Shown: positions 37,259 to 46,339, numbered from the stretch's first letter. The stretch: 64,000 bases of DNA from Microbacterium psychrotolerans (GCF_031085295.1 NZ_JAVFWO010000004.1:124001-188000), one strand, 5' to 3'. Numbers and translations: made by a program. Notes: generated by a model from the sequence alone, not told the origin.

Positions 37259-39025
37259 TCAGCCTCTCGGCGCGGACTGCTCCGTGGTGATGGTGGTGCG
37301 TGAGGGATCGGAGGCGGATGCTCTGGGCGCAAGCCGCAGCCATGCGGCGGCGTTGCCCGGCAGCCGTCCTGCCTGAAGCGGGCCGCTCGAGAGGAGCAGG
37401 CTCGTGCCGGAGGGCAGTTCGACCGGGTCGTCGCCCGTGTTGACGACGCACGCGAAGCCGTCGCCTCGGCGGAAGGCCAGGATGTCGGCTGCGGTACTCG
37501 AGCCGTGTCCAGCGATGGCCGGGACGGCGTCGTCCCACCACTCGAGGGGACCATCGCCGAGCTCGGGAAGCTCCCGCCGCAGTCGCAGCGCGTCGCGGTA
37601 CAGGTTGAGGGTCGACGCGGGGTCGGCGTCCTGCGCTGCGACGGTGAGGGAGCTCCAGCCCTGCGGCTGGGGCAGCCAGGCGCGTGCGTCGCCGAAGCTG
37701 AAGCCGAACGGCGCGCGCTCGCCGGCCCACGGCAGCGGTACGCGGCATCCGTCTCGTCCGGGATCCGTCCCGCCGGAGCGGAAGTGCATCGGGTCCTCGA
37801 TGAGCTCCAGGGGCAGGTCCTCGACCTCGGGCAGCCCGAGTTCGTCGCCCTGGTAGATGTACAGGCTCCCCGGAAGGGCAGCGACGAGCAGAGCCGCCGC
37901 GCGGGCGCGGTGGAGGCCGAGCTCGGGATCGGTGGGGACGCCGAACCGCTTCTTGAGAAACGCGAACGCCGTGTCTTCACGCCCGTAGCGGGTGACCGGA
38001 CGCGTGACGTCGTGGTTGCTGAGCACCCACGTGCTCGGCGCGCCGACGGGCGCGTGCGCGGCGAGTGTCGCGGTGATGGATTCCCGGAAGGATGCCGCTC
38101 CCCACGGTCGCGCGAGGAAGTCGAAGTTGAACGCGGTGTGCATCTCGTCGGGACGCAGGTAGTTGGTGAACCGCACGATATCGGCCACCCAGATCTCGCC
38201 GACGAGCACCCGCGTGCCCGGATAGGAGTCGGCGATCTGACGCCATGACCGATAGACATCGTGCAGTTCGTCGCGGTCCTCGGTCGGGTGCTGCCCCGGC
38301 CCCTTCTTGTCGCCGACCTCCGGAAGCTCGGGGTCCTTGATGAGCAGCGCTGCCGAGTCGATGCGCACACCGGCGACACCGCGGTCGAACCAGAACCTCA
38401 GGATCTCCTCGTGTTCGCGGCGCACGTCGGGGTGATTCCAGTTCAGGTCCGGCTGCTCAGGCGTGAACATGTGGAGGTACCACTCCCCCGGCGTGCCGTC
38501 CGGATTGGTCGTGCGGGTCCACGTCTCGCCCTGGAAGCTCGACACCCAGCGCGTGGGGATCTCGTCGCCGTTCTCACCCTTGCCCGGGTGGAACCAGAAG
38601 CGCTCGCGCTCGGGGCTGCCTGGACCTGCGGCGAGTGCCGCCTGGAACCACGGGTGCTGATCCGAGATGTGGTTCGGCACCACGTCGATGATCGTGCGGA
38701 TGCCGAGGGCCAGCGCCTCCTGGATCAGCAGCTCCGCCTCGTCGAGCGTGCCGAACCGGGGGTCGATGTCGCGGTAGTCCTGCACGTCGTAGCCGCCGTC
38801 GGCCAGCGGGCTCGGGTACCACGGGTTGAACCAGAGGGCGTCGACGCCGAGGTCCTTGAGGTAGCCGAGACGGGCACGCACACCCGCGAGATCGCCCGTG
38901 CCGTCGCCGTTCCCGTCCGCGAAGCTGCGGACGTAGACCTGGTAGATGACGGCCGACCGCCACCACAGCGGGTTGTCGCTCGCGGGAACGGCTCGTTCGC
39001 CGCGGGTGAGGACCTCGGTGTCCAC
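37259..39025 (-). CDS. GH13 alpha-glucosidase (oligo-1,6/alpha-1,4-glucosidase type)
   Basis: A 588-residue cytoplasmic glycoside hydrolase of family 13. Conserved regions are DVVPNH (I), GVRIDSA with nucleophile D223 (II), VGEIW with acid/base E277 (III) and LSNHD with D339 (IV). The substrate-binding stretch VDALWFNPWYPSPLADGGYD and the region II context (IDSAALL) fit exo-acting alpha-glucosidases that split maltose/isomaltose-type oligosaccharides. No signal peptide. GTG 39025 follows a GAGGAG site. First gene of the transporter operon; promoter and MalR-like sites are upstream. Confidence 0.94.
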   Translation of the reverse strand: MDTEVLTRGERAVPASDNPLWWRSAVIYQVYVRSFADGNGDGTGDLAGVRARLGYLKDLGVDALWFNPWYPSPLADGGYDVQDYRDIDPRFGTLDEAELLIQEALALGIRTIIDVVPNHISDQHPWFQAALAAGPGSPERERFWFHPGKGENGDEIPTRWVSSFQGETWTRTTNPDGTPGEWYLHMFTPEQPDLNWNHPDVRREHEEILRFWFDRGVAGVRIDSAALLIKDPELPEVGDKKGPGQHPTEDRDELHDVYRSWRQIADSYPGTRVLVGEIWVADIVRFTNYLRPDEMHTAFNFDFLARPWGAASFRESITATLAAHAPVGAPSTWVLSNHDVTRPVTRYGREDTAFAFLKKRFGVPTDPELGLHRARAAALLVAALPGSLYIYQGDELGLPEVEDLPLELIEDPMHFRSGGTDPGRDGCRVPLPWAGERAPFGFSFGDARAWLPQPQGWSSLTVAAQDADPASTLNLYRDALRLRRELPELGDGPLEWWDDAVPAIAGHGSSTAADILAFRRGDGFACVVNTGDDPVELPSGTSLLLSSGPLQAGRLPGNAAAWLRLAPRASASDPSRTTITTEQSAPRG

Positions 39026-39063
39026 GTGACTCCTCGTCGTCGATGGAAGGACTCGATGCGACG

Positions 39064-39114
39064 AATGTATTCGTGGTGCTCGTCCTTTGCAACTCTTCTA
39101 CAGAATCGCGCAAG
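39064..39114 (-). promoter_or_regulatory. Promoter and MalR-like site of the alpha-glucoside operon
   Basis: On the minus strand TTGCAA (39092-39087), 17 bases and TACATT (39069-39064) form the promoter. Just upstream is GCGCAAG (39108-39114), which with the preceding bases AATCGCGCAAG closely matches the site at the LacI gene (GATCGCGCAAG, 40274-40284). The TTGC of the -35 box is itself a possible second half-site. Confidence 0.55.
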
Positions 39115-39229
39115 ATCACGATTTTGCATCAGGGCGCGTGAAGGAGGTTCCTGCGGAGCGCGATCTTCCGCCCGCGCGTGCTGCGGCCGGGAACACCCCA
39201 GCGCAGGGGAAAGGGGGAAGGAGGGACGC

Positions 39230-40246
39230 TCAGCGCGAGGTGTCGGCGGCCGGACCGGTGGAGGACCGCAGCACGAGCTCGGGCTCGAACAGCAGCTCGT
39301 CGCCGGGCTCGGTCGTTCCCGCGATCTGCGAGAGCAGCAGCTCGATGACGGTGCGTCCCATCGACTCGATGGGCTGGCGCACGGTGGTCAGCGGCGGTTC
39401 GGTGCAGCTCATGAGGAAGGAGTCGTCGAACCCGACGACGCTGACGTCGTCGGGCACCCGCAGGCCGTGCCGCCGTGCGGCGCGCACGGCGCCGAGGGCG
39501 AGCGGGTCGCTGGCGCACACGATGGCGGTCGCTCCGGCCGCGAAGAGCCGGGATGCCCCGGCCTGGCCGGACTCGAGCGAGTACAGGCCCCGGACCACGA
39601 GGGAGTCCGCGAGTGGTGAACCCAGGCGCTCCAGCAGTGGGCGCGCGGCGGCGAGCTTGCGCTGCGAGGGGATGTGGTCGAGCGGCCCGAGAAGCAGGCC
39701 GATTCGGCGGTGGCCGAGCTGATGCAGGTGCTGGATGGCCTGCTCCGCGGCTGCGCCGTCGTCCGTCGAGACGGTGGCGAAGTCGAGGGCGTCGATGCGC
39801 GCGTTCACCAGCACGGTCGGCAGGTGCACCTGCCGGAGCCTCTCGTAGTGCTCGTGCGCGGCATCCGCCTGGCTGTAATTGCCGCCGAGGAAGATCACGC
39901 CCGACACCTGCTGCTGCAGCAGCAGGTCGACGTAGTCCGACTCGGTGATGCCCCCGGCGTTCTGGGTGCACAGCAGCGGCGTGTAGCCATTCTGCGTCAG
40001 GCCACCGCCGATGATCTCTGCGAGCGCGGGGAATATCGGGTTCTGCAGCTCGGGCAGCACGAGTCCGACCAGACGCGCCCGCTCACCGCGGAGCTTGGTG
40101 GGCCGCTCGTACCCGAGCACGTCGAGCGCGGTGAGCACGGCCTGGCGCGTGGCCTCCGACACCCCGGGCTTGTCGTTGAGCACGCGACTGACGGTGGCTT
40201 CGCTGACCCCCACCTTGCGCGCCACTTCGGCGAGACGCTTCGACAT
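39230..40246 (-). CDS. LacI family regulator, MalR-like
   Basis: A 338-residue LacI/GalR repressor. The helix-turn-helix is LAEVARKVGVSEATVSRVLN and the hinge helix contains VLTALDVLGYERP. The effector domain ends in VSVVGFDDSFLMSCTEPPLT. It lies upstream of the GH13 operon on the same strand but as its own transcription unit, and both promoters share GCGCAAG/CTTGC half-sites. By analogy with Streptomyces MalR, which recognises CTTGCAG-type repeats, it probably represses the alpha-glucoside operon and itself until the sugar is present. Confidence 0.92.
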   Translation of the reverse strand: MSKRLAEVARKVGVSEATVSRVLNDKPGVSEATRQAVLTALDVLGYERPTKLRGERARLVGLVLPELQNPIFPALAEIIGGGLTQNGYTPLLCTQNAGGITESDYVDLLLQQQVSGVIFLGGNYSQADAAHEHYERLRQVHLPTVLVNARIDALDFATVSTDDGAAAEQAIQHLHQLGHRRIGLLLGPLDHIPSQRKLAAARPLLERLGSPLADSLVVRGLYSLESGQAGASRLFAAGATAIVCASDPLALGAVRAARRHGLRVPDDVSVVGFDDSFLMSCTEPPLTTVRQPIESMGRTVIELLLSQIAGTTEPGDELLFEPELVLRSSTGPAADTSR

Positions 40247-40259
40247 GCGCTCAGTGTAC

Positions 40260-40294
40260 GCAAGAACTTGCAGGATCGCGCAAGTGTGCGCAAG
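40260..40294 (-). promoter_or_regulatory. Nested inverted repeats upstream of the MalR-like gene
   Basis: GCAAGAACTTGC (40260-40271) is an inverted repeat with a 2-base spacer. CTTGCAGGATCGCGCAAG (40267-40284) is a second, sharing one arm, and GCGCAAG recurs at 40288-40294. The block starts 14 bases before the start codon, as expected for autorepression. Confidence 0.6.
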
Positions 40295-40364
40295 CGGCGC
40301 ATGCCGATCGTCGCCGACCTGTCAAGACCGGTCCGGCAACCTGGTCGCGCGGCAGGATGGGCCC

Positions 40365-41720
40365 ATGCCCGGTCCCTCGGTCGTGTGGTTCCGTGACGAC
40401 CTCCGCCTCGCCGACAACCCCGCGCTGCGAGCGGCCCTCGACCGGGATGAGCCGGTGATCGGGCTCTACGTGCTCGACGAGGAGAGCTCCGGCATCCGCC
40501 CGCTCGGCGAGGCGGCGCGCTGGTGGCTGCACCACTCACTCACCTCCCTCGGTGAACGGCTGCGCGAGCGCGGCGGCGCCCTGGTGCTGCGGCGCGGCCC
40601 GGCCGATCGGGTGGTGCGCGAGACGGTGTCGGATGCCGCGGCCGGCGCGGTCTTCTGGAACCGGCGCTACGGCGGGCCCGAGCGCGAGGCCGATGCCGGC
40701 CTCAAGTCCGCGCTCCGCGCCGACAGCGTCGAGGTCTCATCGTTCGCGGCCTCGCTGCTGTTCGAGCCGTGGACGGTGCGCACCGGCGCCGGGACCCCGT
40801 TCTCGGTGTTCACACCCTTCTGGCGCGCGTGCCTCGCTCTCCCCGCACCGCGCGCGCCGCTCGCCGAACCGCGGGAGATCGCCGGGCCGGGCCGAACTCC
40901 GGCATCGGACTCGCTCGGCGATTGGGCGCTGCTGCCCACCCGGCCGGACTGGGCGGGCGGACTGCGCGAGACGTGGGAGCCGGGTGAGCCGGCCGCGCGT
41001 CGGCGGCTGCAGGAGTTCCTGCGCGACGACCTCGCCCAGTACGACCGCGCCCGGGACGAGCCCGGCGCCGGCGCGACCTCGCTGCTCTCACCGCGCCTGC
41101 GCTGGGGCGAGCTCAGCCCGCACACCGTGTGGCACGAGACCGTCGAAGCGGGTGCAGGAGGCAGGTTCCTCTCCGAACTCGGGTGGCGCGAGTTCGCGTG
41201 GCACGTCCTCTTCCACCACCCCGATCTCGCGAGGCGCAACCTGCGGCCCGAGTTCGACGCTTTCCCGTGGCCTCGGCTGCAGCCCACCCACCTCGACGCC
41301 TGGCAGCGGGGCCGCACCGGAGTCGCGCTCGTCGACGCCGGCATGAAGCAGCTCTGGCACACGGGCTACATGCACAACCGCGTGCGGATGGTGGCGGCAT
41401 CCTTCCTCGTCAAGAACCTGCTCATCGACTGGCGGCGCGGCGAGGAGTGGTTCTGGGACACGCTCGTCGACGCGGACGCCGCCAACAACCCGTTCAACTG
41501 GCAGTGGGTGGCGGGGTCGGGCGCCGACGCGGCGCCGTACTTCCGCATCTTCAACCCCCAGCTGCAGGCAAGGAAGTTCGATCCCGATGGGCACTACGTG
41601 CGCGAGTGGGCACCCGAGCATCTCGGAGAGGACTCGCCCGAGCCCATCGTCGACCTCGGCGAGACACGGAAGGCTGCGCTCGACGCGTACGAGCACGTCA
41701 AGCGCGCCGCGCGCGACTGA
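40365..41720 (+). CDS. phr: Deoxyribodipyrimidine photolyase (class I CPD type)
   Basis: A 451-residue FAD photolyase that repairs UV pyrimidine dimers with blue light. The N-terminal antenna domain opens VVWFRDDLRLADNPAL. The FAD-binding helical domain has SPRLRWGELSPHTVWHE, WREFAWHVLFHHPDL, MHNRVRMVAASFLVKNLLID and the signature DADAANNPFNWQWVAGSGAD, followed by FNPQLQARKFDPDG. The tryptophan-rich electron-transfer path appears intact. ATG 40365 has CAGGAT six bases before it and no ribosome-binding site, another leaderless candidate. Single-gene unit. Confidence 0.95.
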   Translation: MPGPSVVWFRDDLRLADNPALRAALDRDEPVIGLYVLDEESSGIRPLGEAARWWLHHSLTSLGERLRERGGALVLRRGPADRVVRETVSDAAAGAVFWNRRYGGPEREADAGLKSALRADSVEVSSFAASLLFEPWTVRTGAGTPFSVFTPFWRACLALPAPRAPLAEPREIAGPGRTPASDSLGDWALLPTRPDWAGGLRETWEPGEPAARRRLQEFLRDDLAQYDRARDEPGAGATSLLSPRLRWGELSPHTVWHETVEAGAGGRFLSELGWREFAWHVLFHHPDLARRNLRPEFDAFPWPRLQPTHLDAWQRGRTGVALVDAGMKQLWHTGYMHNRVRMVAASFLVKNLLIDWRRGEEWFWDTLVDADAANNPFNWQWVAGSGADAAPYFRIFNPQLQARKFDPDGHYVREWAPEHLGEDSPEPIVDLGETRKAALDAYEHVKRAARD

Positions 41721-41737
41721 CCGGCCCGCCGCGATCA

Positions 41738-42724
41738 CTACCAGGCGTACGCTTCGGGCGCCTGACCGCCGGGGCCGGGGAACAGCTCGTCGAGCGCCGT
41801 CAGGTCGTCGTCGCTGAGCCGGATGTCGAGCGCCGACACCGCGGATTCCAGCTGCTCGACGGTGCGCGGGCCGATGATCGGCCCTGTGACACCCGGCTGG
41901 TGCAGCAGCCACGCGAGCCCGAGGGCCGACGGCGCCCAGCCGCGCTCGCGGGCGAAGCGCTCGTAGGCGGCGAGCTGGTCAACGCGCTCCTCGCGCTGGG
42001 ACGCGACGCGGGCCGTGGCCGACCGTGCGTTGGCATCCGAGGATCCGCCGCTGAGCAGCCCGCCCGCCAGCGGCGACCACGGCAGGATGCCCAGGCCGTA
42101 GTTCTGCGCCGCGGGGATGACCTCGAGCTCGATGGAGCGCTGCACGAGGTTGTACAGCGACTGCTCGCTGACCAGCCCCAGGAAGTTGCGGTGCTTCGCG
42201 ATCTCGTTCGCCTGCGCGATGTTCCACGCCGCGAAGTTCGAGCTGCCGGTGTAGACGACCTCGCCGCGCGCCACCAGCACCTCCATGGCCTGCCAGAGCT
42301 CGGGCCACGAGATGTGCCGGTCGATGTGATGGAACTGGTAGAGGTCGATGCGATCGGTCTGCAGCCGGCGCAGCGACCCGATGGCCTCCCGGCGCACCTG
42401 CCACGCCGACGCGCCGCGCGCGTTCACGACGTCGCCGTCGGGCGTGGGATCGACCATCGGCGAGTGCACCTTCGTCGCCAGGACGATGTCGTCGCGCACG
42501 CCGGGGCGGGCGGCGAACCACCGGCCGATGATCTCCTCGGTGGTGCCGCGGCCGCCTGCGCCGCCGTAGCCGTTCGCGGTGTCGAAGAAGTTCACGCCGA
42601 GCTCCAGCGCGCGGTCCATGATCGCGAAGGCGTCCTCTTCCGAGGTGCGGTCGCCGAAGTTCATCGTGCCGAGCACGATCCGCGAGACGGAGGTGCCGGT
42701 TCGTCCGAGATGCACGTAGTCCAT
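41738..42724 (-). CDS. Aldo/keto reductase (sugar/aldehyde reductase)
   Basis: A 328-residue AKR of the YdjG/GSP69-like type. Motifs: VHLGRTGTSVSRIVLGTMNFG, NFFDTANGYGGAGGRGTTEE (catalytic Asp and Tyr), IVLATKVHSP (catalytic Lys), LQTDRIDLYQFHHIDR, NFLGLVSEQSLYNLVQRSIE and VTGPIIGPRTVEQLE for NADPH. Upstream at 42767-42783 is a LacI-type operator very similar to the one before the PmoA-family gene, so this reductase is probably part of a sugar-responsive regulon. Substrate unknown. Confidence 0.93.
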   Translation of the reverse strand: MDYVHLGRTGTSVSRIVLGTMNFGDRTSEEDAFAIMDRALELGVNFFDTANGYGGAGGRGTTEEIIGRWFAARPGVRDDIVLATKVHSPMVDPTPDGDVVNARGASAWQVRREAIGSLRRLQTDRIDLYQFHHIDRHISWPELWQAMEVLVARGEVVYTGSSNFAAWNIAQANEIAKHRNFLGLVSEQSLYNLVQRSIELEVIPAAQNYGLGILPWSPLAGGLLSGGSSDANARSATARVASQREERVDQLAAYERFARERGWAPSALGLAWLLHQPGVTGPIIGPRTVEQLESAVSALDIRLSDDDLTALDELFPGPGGQAPEAYAW

Positions 42725-42766
42725 CCCGACATCGTCACACGGCTCCCCGGGCGCCGGGGCGGCTTG

Positions 42767-42783
42767 CCGAAAACGTTTCCCGG
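42767..42783 (-). promoter_or_regulatory. LacI-type operator upstream of the aldo/keto reductase
   Basis: The minus strand reads CCGGGAAACGTTTTCGG with the central CG expected for LacI-family sites. The core GGGAAACGTTTTC differs at one base from GGGAAGCGTTTTC at 48618-48630. It is 43 bases upstream of the AKR start. Confidence 0.55.
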
Positions 42784-42841
42784 ATGTCCTCCCGTGTCGA
42801 GGCGCGGAATGCGTGCGGCCCGTACCCGGTTGCCGCCCGTC

Positions 42842-43483
42842 ATGACAACGATCGGAATAATCGGTGCAGGACACATCGGCAGCGCGCTCGCACGCGCCTT
42901 CTCGGGACTCGGGTACGACGTCGTGATCGCCAACTCGCGCGGACCCGAGAGTCTGGCCGGCCTGGTCGCCGAGCTCGGACCGAAGGTCACCGCCGCGACC
43001 GCCGCCGACGCGGCCGACGCCGGCGACATCGCCGTGGTGACCGTCCCGCTCAAGGCCCTGAAGGATCTGCCGGTCGAGGCGCTCGCCGGCAAGATCGTGC
43101 TCGACACCATCAACTACTACTTCGAGCGCGACGGCCACATCGACGCCCTCGACCGCGGCGAGGCCACCACATCCGGACTGGTGCAGGCGCACCTGCCCGC
43201 CTCGAAGGTGGTGAAGGCGTTCAACCAGATCCTCGCGTCCGAGATCAACACGACCGGTCTGCCGGCGGGCGATCCCGACCGCCGCGCCCTCGGCACCGCG
43301 AGTGACCACGATGATGCCGTCGAGCTCGTGACGGGCGTCTACGACGCCCTCGGGTTCGACACGGTCAGCGCCGGACCGCTCAGCGAGTCATGGCGCCTGG
43401 AGCGCGACCGGCCCGCGTACACGGCGCGCCAGACCGCCGCCGAGCTGCGTGAGAACATCGCGAAGGGCAACCGCCTCCCCTGA
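42842..43483 (+). CDS. NADP-binding oxidoreductase, F420-dependent NADP reductase-like
   Basis: A 213-residue protein with the single Rossmann domain of the NADP/F420 oxidoreductase family. The N-terminal TIGIIGAGHIGSALARAFS binds the dinucleotide, with VVIANSRGPESL supplying the 2'-phosphate contacts. VVTVPLKALKDLP, LDTINYYFERDGHIDAL and VKAFNQILASEINTTGLPAG are typical. It may transfer hydride between NADPH and a deazaflavin or simply reduce a small substrate. ATG 42842 has no clear ribosome-binding site. A strong hairpin follows the gene. Confidence 0.87.
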   Translation: MTTIGIIGAGHIGSALARAFSGLGYDVVIANSRGPESLAGLVAELGPKVTAATAADAADAGDIAVVTVPLKALKDLPVEALAGKIVLDTINYYFERDGHIDALDRGEATTSGLVQAHLPASKVVKAFNQILASEINTTGLPAGDPDRRALGTASDHDDAVELVTGVYDALGFDTVSAGPLSESWRLERDRPAYTARQTAAELRENIAKGNRLP

Positions 43484-43497
43484 CCGAGCACCGCGTC

Positions 43498-43529
43498 ATC
43501 GGGCCGGATCCCGCGAGATCCGGCCCGAT
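43498..43529 (+). terminator. Perfect 13-bp hairpin terminator
   Basis: ATCGGGCCGGATC (43498-43510) and GATCCGGCCCGAT (43517-43529) are fully complementary with a 6-base loop, starting 15 bases after the F420-reductase-like stop codon. Confidence 0.8.
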
Positions 43530-43568
43530 CCGGAATGCGGATGCCGGGGCCGGCGGTTGCAGTCGAGG

Positions 43569-44654
43569 ATGAGCACTGCAGTCCCCGCCCCGGCCACGCC
43601 TGACTTCGCCCTCTCCGTCCTCGACCTCGTCCCGGTGCGCACCGGCCAGACGAGCGCGCAGGCGGTCGCGGCATCCCTCTCCCTGGTCGACGCCGCCGAC
43701 CGGCTGGGCTACCGCCGCTACTGGTTCGCCGAACACCACAACATGCCCGCCGTCGCCTCGACCACGCCGCCGGTGCTGGCGGCGGCCGCGGCGGCACGGA
43801 CCTCGCGGATCCGCCTCGGCTCCGGCGGCGTGATGCTGCCGAACCACTCGCCGCTCGTGGTCGCCGAGCAGTTCGCGGCGCTCGAGGCACTCGCCCCCGG
43901 TCGCATCGACCTGGGCCTCGGTCGCGCGCCCGGGTCCGACCCGGTCATCACCCAGCTGCTGCGCCAGAGCGGCACCACGAGCGACGTCGAGCGCTTCCCC
44001 GACCACGTGCGCGACATCCTCTCCCTCGTCGCTCCCGACGGCGCCTCCCTGCGCTTCACGTCGGGCGGCACGTACGACGTGCACGCGACGCCGGCCGCCA
44101 CCACGACGCCGGAGGTGTGGCTGCTCGGCTCGAGCGACTACTCGGCGCAGCTCGCGGCATCCCTCGGCCTGCCGTACGTCTTCGCGAACCACTTCTCGGG
44201 AGAGGGCCTCGAGCGGGCGCTCGAGCTCTACCGCACGGCGTTCGTGGCATCCGAGACGCTCGCCGCCCCGCGGACGTTCCTGACCGCGAACGTCCTCGTC
44301 GCGCCGACGGACGACGAGGCGGAGGCGCGCGTGCTGCCGAACCTGCGCATGACCGCCCGCCTGCGCACGAACCGGCCGCTCGTGGCCCTCGAGACCGTCG
44401 AGGCCTCGATCGCCGACGCCGCCGAGTTCGCCGGTCTCGGCGACACGTTCATGGCGTCGGCACGTGCGAAGTGGTTCGTCGGCACTGCGCCGGCCGTGGC
44501 ATCCGACCTCCGCGCCTTCGCCTCCCGGCACGGCGTCGACGAGGTCATGATCTCGCCGATCGCCGGTTCGTACGAGAACGAGCCGATGGATGCCGCCCCC
44601 GGCCGCCTGCAGACGCTCGAGCTGCTCGCCGCCGAGCTCGGCCTCGCGTCCTGA
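43569..44654 (+). CDS. LLM class flavin-dependent oxidoreductase (MsnO8-like)
   Basis: A 361-residue bacterial-luciferase-like flavoprotein. The fold is recognised by FALSVLDLVPVRTGQT, AADRLGYRRYWFAEHHNMPAVAS, RIRLGSGGVMLPNHSPLVVAEQFAAL, EALAPGRIDLGLGRAPGSD and VWLLGSSDYSAQLAASLGLP. This is the FMN/F420-using LLM subgroup lacking a partner subunit. Members oxidise varied small molecules; the substrate here is unknown. The neighbouring F420-type NADP reductase could supply a reduced cofactor, but a terminator separates the two genes. Confidence 0.92.
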   Translation: MSTAVPAPATPDFALSVLDLVPVRTGQTSAQAVAASLSLVDAADRLGYRRYWFAEHHNMPAVASTTPPVLAAAAAARTSRIRLGSGGVMLPNHSPLVVAEQFAALEALAPGRIDLGLGRAPGSDPVITQLLRQSGTTSDVERFPDHVRDILSLVAPDGASLRFTSGGTYDVHATPAATTTPEVWLLGSSDYSAQLAASLGLPYVFANHFSGEGLERALELYRTAFVASETLAAPRTFLTANVLVAPTDDEAEARVLPNLRMTARLRTNRPLVALETVEASIADAAEFAGLGDTFMASARAKWFVGTAPAVASDLRAFASRHGVDEVMISPIAGSYENEPMDAAPGRLQTLELLAAELGLAS

Positions 44655-44759
44655 CGCCGGAGGTGAGCCCGCCGGCGAACCCGACGCCGCGGGTAAGCGC
44701 GCCGGAGGAGATTCCCGCGCAGCAGGCCACCGCACTCAGCCCCAGGACCGAGCGCCGAC

Positions 44760-45203
44760 CTACCAGGCCAGCAGTTTGTGCGGCGTGACCTCGATGACCA
44801 CCGAGTAACGCTCCGCCATCGTCGCGGTCGTGAGGCCGAGCCGCTGCAGCCACGCGTCGTACTTCGCCGCGTAGGCGTCTCCGATCCGCTCGACCCAGCC
44901 GCGCGACGGCTCCGGCGAGATCGCGGCCGTACCGCGCAGGACGGTGAGCTGCTCGCCGTCGGCACCGGCTTCCAGGTGCAGGAGGACGCGGTCGTTCGCG
45001 CGGAGGTTGCGCACCTTCGCCGTCTCGGGCTCGCTCATGATCAGCGCGCGCCCGTCGCGCCACAGGAACCAGATAGGCACGGCGTGGGGGTAGCCGTCAC
45101 GGCCGATCGTGCCGAACCAGGCGACCTGCTCGATCTCGAGGCGCCGGAGCGCGCGGGCGTGGATCTCGTTCGCGGGGTCGAAGGCGAACGCCTCGGCGGT
45201 CAT
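44760..45203 (-). CDS. Pyridoxamine 5'-phosphate oxidase family FMN/F420-binding protein
   Basis: A 147-residue split-beta-barrel flavoprotein. Typical segments are [43 protein letters not shown] and [10 protein letters not shown]. It is closer to the small TIGR03618-like F420/FMN reductases of actinobacteria than to true PdxH, as it lacks the PdxH C-terminal motif. The start 45203 overlaps the pheA stop (ATGA), so it is translated from the pheA message; no metabolic link to phenylalanine synthesis is obvious. Confidence 0.87.
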   Translation of the reverse strand: MTAEAFAFDPANEIHARALRRLEIEQVAWFGTIGRDGYPHAVPIWFLWRDGRALIMSEPETAKVRNLRANDRVLLHLEAGADGEQLTVLRGTAAISPEPSRGWVERIGDAYAAKYDAWLQRLGLTTATMAERYSVVIEVTPHKLLAW

Positions 45204-46180
45204 TCCTGCACCTCGGGCTCCCCCGAGATGAGCCCGCGCAGCCAGTCGCGGGCCTCGACGAACACGTCGTCGGCGTACCGCTCCGGGTAGCGGACGACGG
45301 CGCGGTCGGCCCGCGGGTACGAGCCGAGGAAGGTCACGCGCGGGCTGAAGCGGCGCAGGCCCAGGAGGGCGTCGGCCATCCGCTCGTCCTCCAGGTGCCC
45401 ATCGGCGTCGACGACGAAGCGGTACCGGCCCAGCTCGTCGCCGATCGGCCGGGACGCGAGCAGCGACAGGTTGATGCCCCGGGTGGCGAACTGCTCGAGC
45501 ATTTCGAGCAGGGCACCGGGGTGGTCGTCGGGCAGCTCGACGATGAGCGAGGTCTTGTCGGCGCCGGTCGGGGGCGGCGGCACGACCGTGCGGCTGACGA
45601 GCACGAAGCGGGTGACGGCGTTCGGGTTGTCGCCGATGTTCGAGGCGAGCAGCTCGAGCTCGTGGTGCTCGAGGATGCCGGGCGGTGCGATCGCGGCATC
45701 CGCATCGCTCGATCCGTCGAGGAGGCCCATCGCGCTGGCGACGTTGCTGGCCGCCGGCACGTGGGCGTGGGCGGGGAGGCTCCCCGAGAGCCACTGCAGG
45801 CACTGGGCGTAGGCCACCGGATGCGCCGCGATGAGCGACACGTCCTCGAGCCGCGCGCCCGGTCGCCCGACCAAGACGAACTCGACGGGCACGAGGTACT
45901 CCCCTACGATGCGGAGCCCGGGCACGGTCGCGAGGGCGTCCTGCGCCGTCGACACCCCGCCGTCGACGGAGTTCTCGATGGCGATCATCGCGGCATCCGA
46001 TCGACCTTCGACGACGTCTGCGAGCGCTTCGCCGACGTTGCGGACCGACCTCCACTCGTGGCCGCGCGCCTCGGGCACCTGCGCGAGCGCCGCCTCGGTG
46101 AACGTGCCCGCGGGCCCGAGATAGCTGTACGTGCGGCGGGTGGGAACGGATGCCTCGGCGGAGGCGACCTCGGAAGTCAC
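45200..46180 (-). CDS. pheA: Prephenate dehydratase
   Basis: A 326-residue monofunctional enzyme converting prephenate to phenylpyruvate in phenylalanine synthesis. The catalytic domain has [35 protein letters not shown] and the essential TRF triad in [13 protein letters not shown]. The C-terminal ACT domain has the [20 protein letters not shown] motif, but the usual ESRP of the phenylalanine site reads ASRP. A C-terminal tail of about 25 residues ends in EVQE. GTG 46180 lies seven bases after TAGGCT on the minus strand, a leaderless pattern. Confidence 0.95.
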   Translation of the reverse strand: MTSEVASAEASVPTRRTYSYLGPAGTFTEAALAQVPEARGHEWRSVRNVGEALADVVEGRSDAAMIAIENSVDGGVSTAQDALATVPGLRIVGEYLVPVEFVLVGRPGARLEDVSLIAAHPVAYAQCLQWLSGSLPAHAHVPAASNVASAMGLLDGSSDADAAIAPPGILEHHELELLASNIGDNPNAVTRFVLVSRTVVPPPPTGADKTSLIVELPDDHPGALLEMLEQFATRGINLSLLASRPIGDELGRYRFVVDADGHLEDERMADALLGLRRFSPRVTFLGSYPRADRAVVRYPERYADDVFVEARDWLRGLISGEPEVQE

Positions 46181-46187
46181 GCGTGCC

Positions 46188-46193
46188 AGCCTA
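46188..46193 (-). promoter_or_regulatory. -10 box of pheA, leaderless-type
   Basis: TAGGCT on the minus strand ends 7 bases before the GTG start of pheA; no ribosome-binding site lies between. The -35 region is poorly defined. Confidence 0.4.
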
Positions 46194-46339
46194 GCCGCGC
46201 ACCAGCGCCTCTCGACCGTGGGCCCACCGAGCCTGCGTCGCACGATTCCGGCCGTTCCCGCCCATTCGGAGGAGTTGCGGCACCGTCCTCGGGCGACACG
46301 ACGATGCGCGGCACGGCGATGGCAGGCAGACTGGGACGC

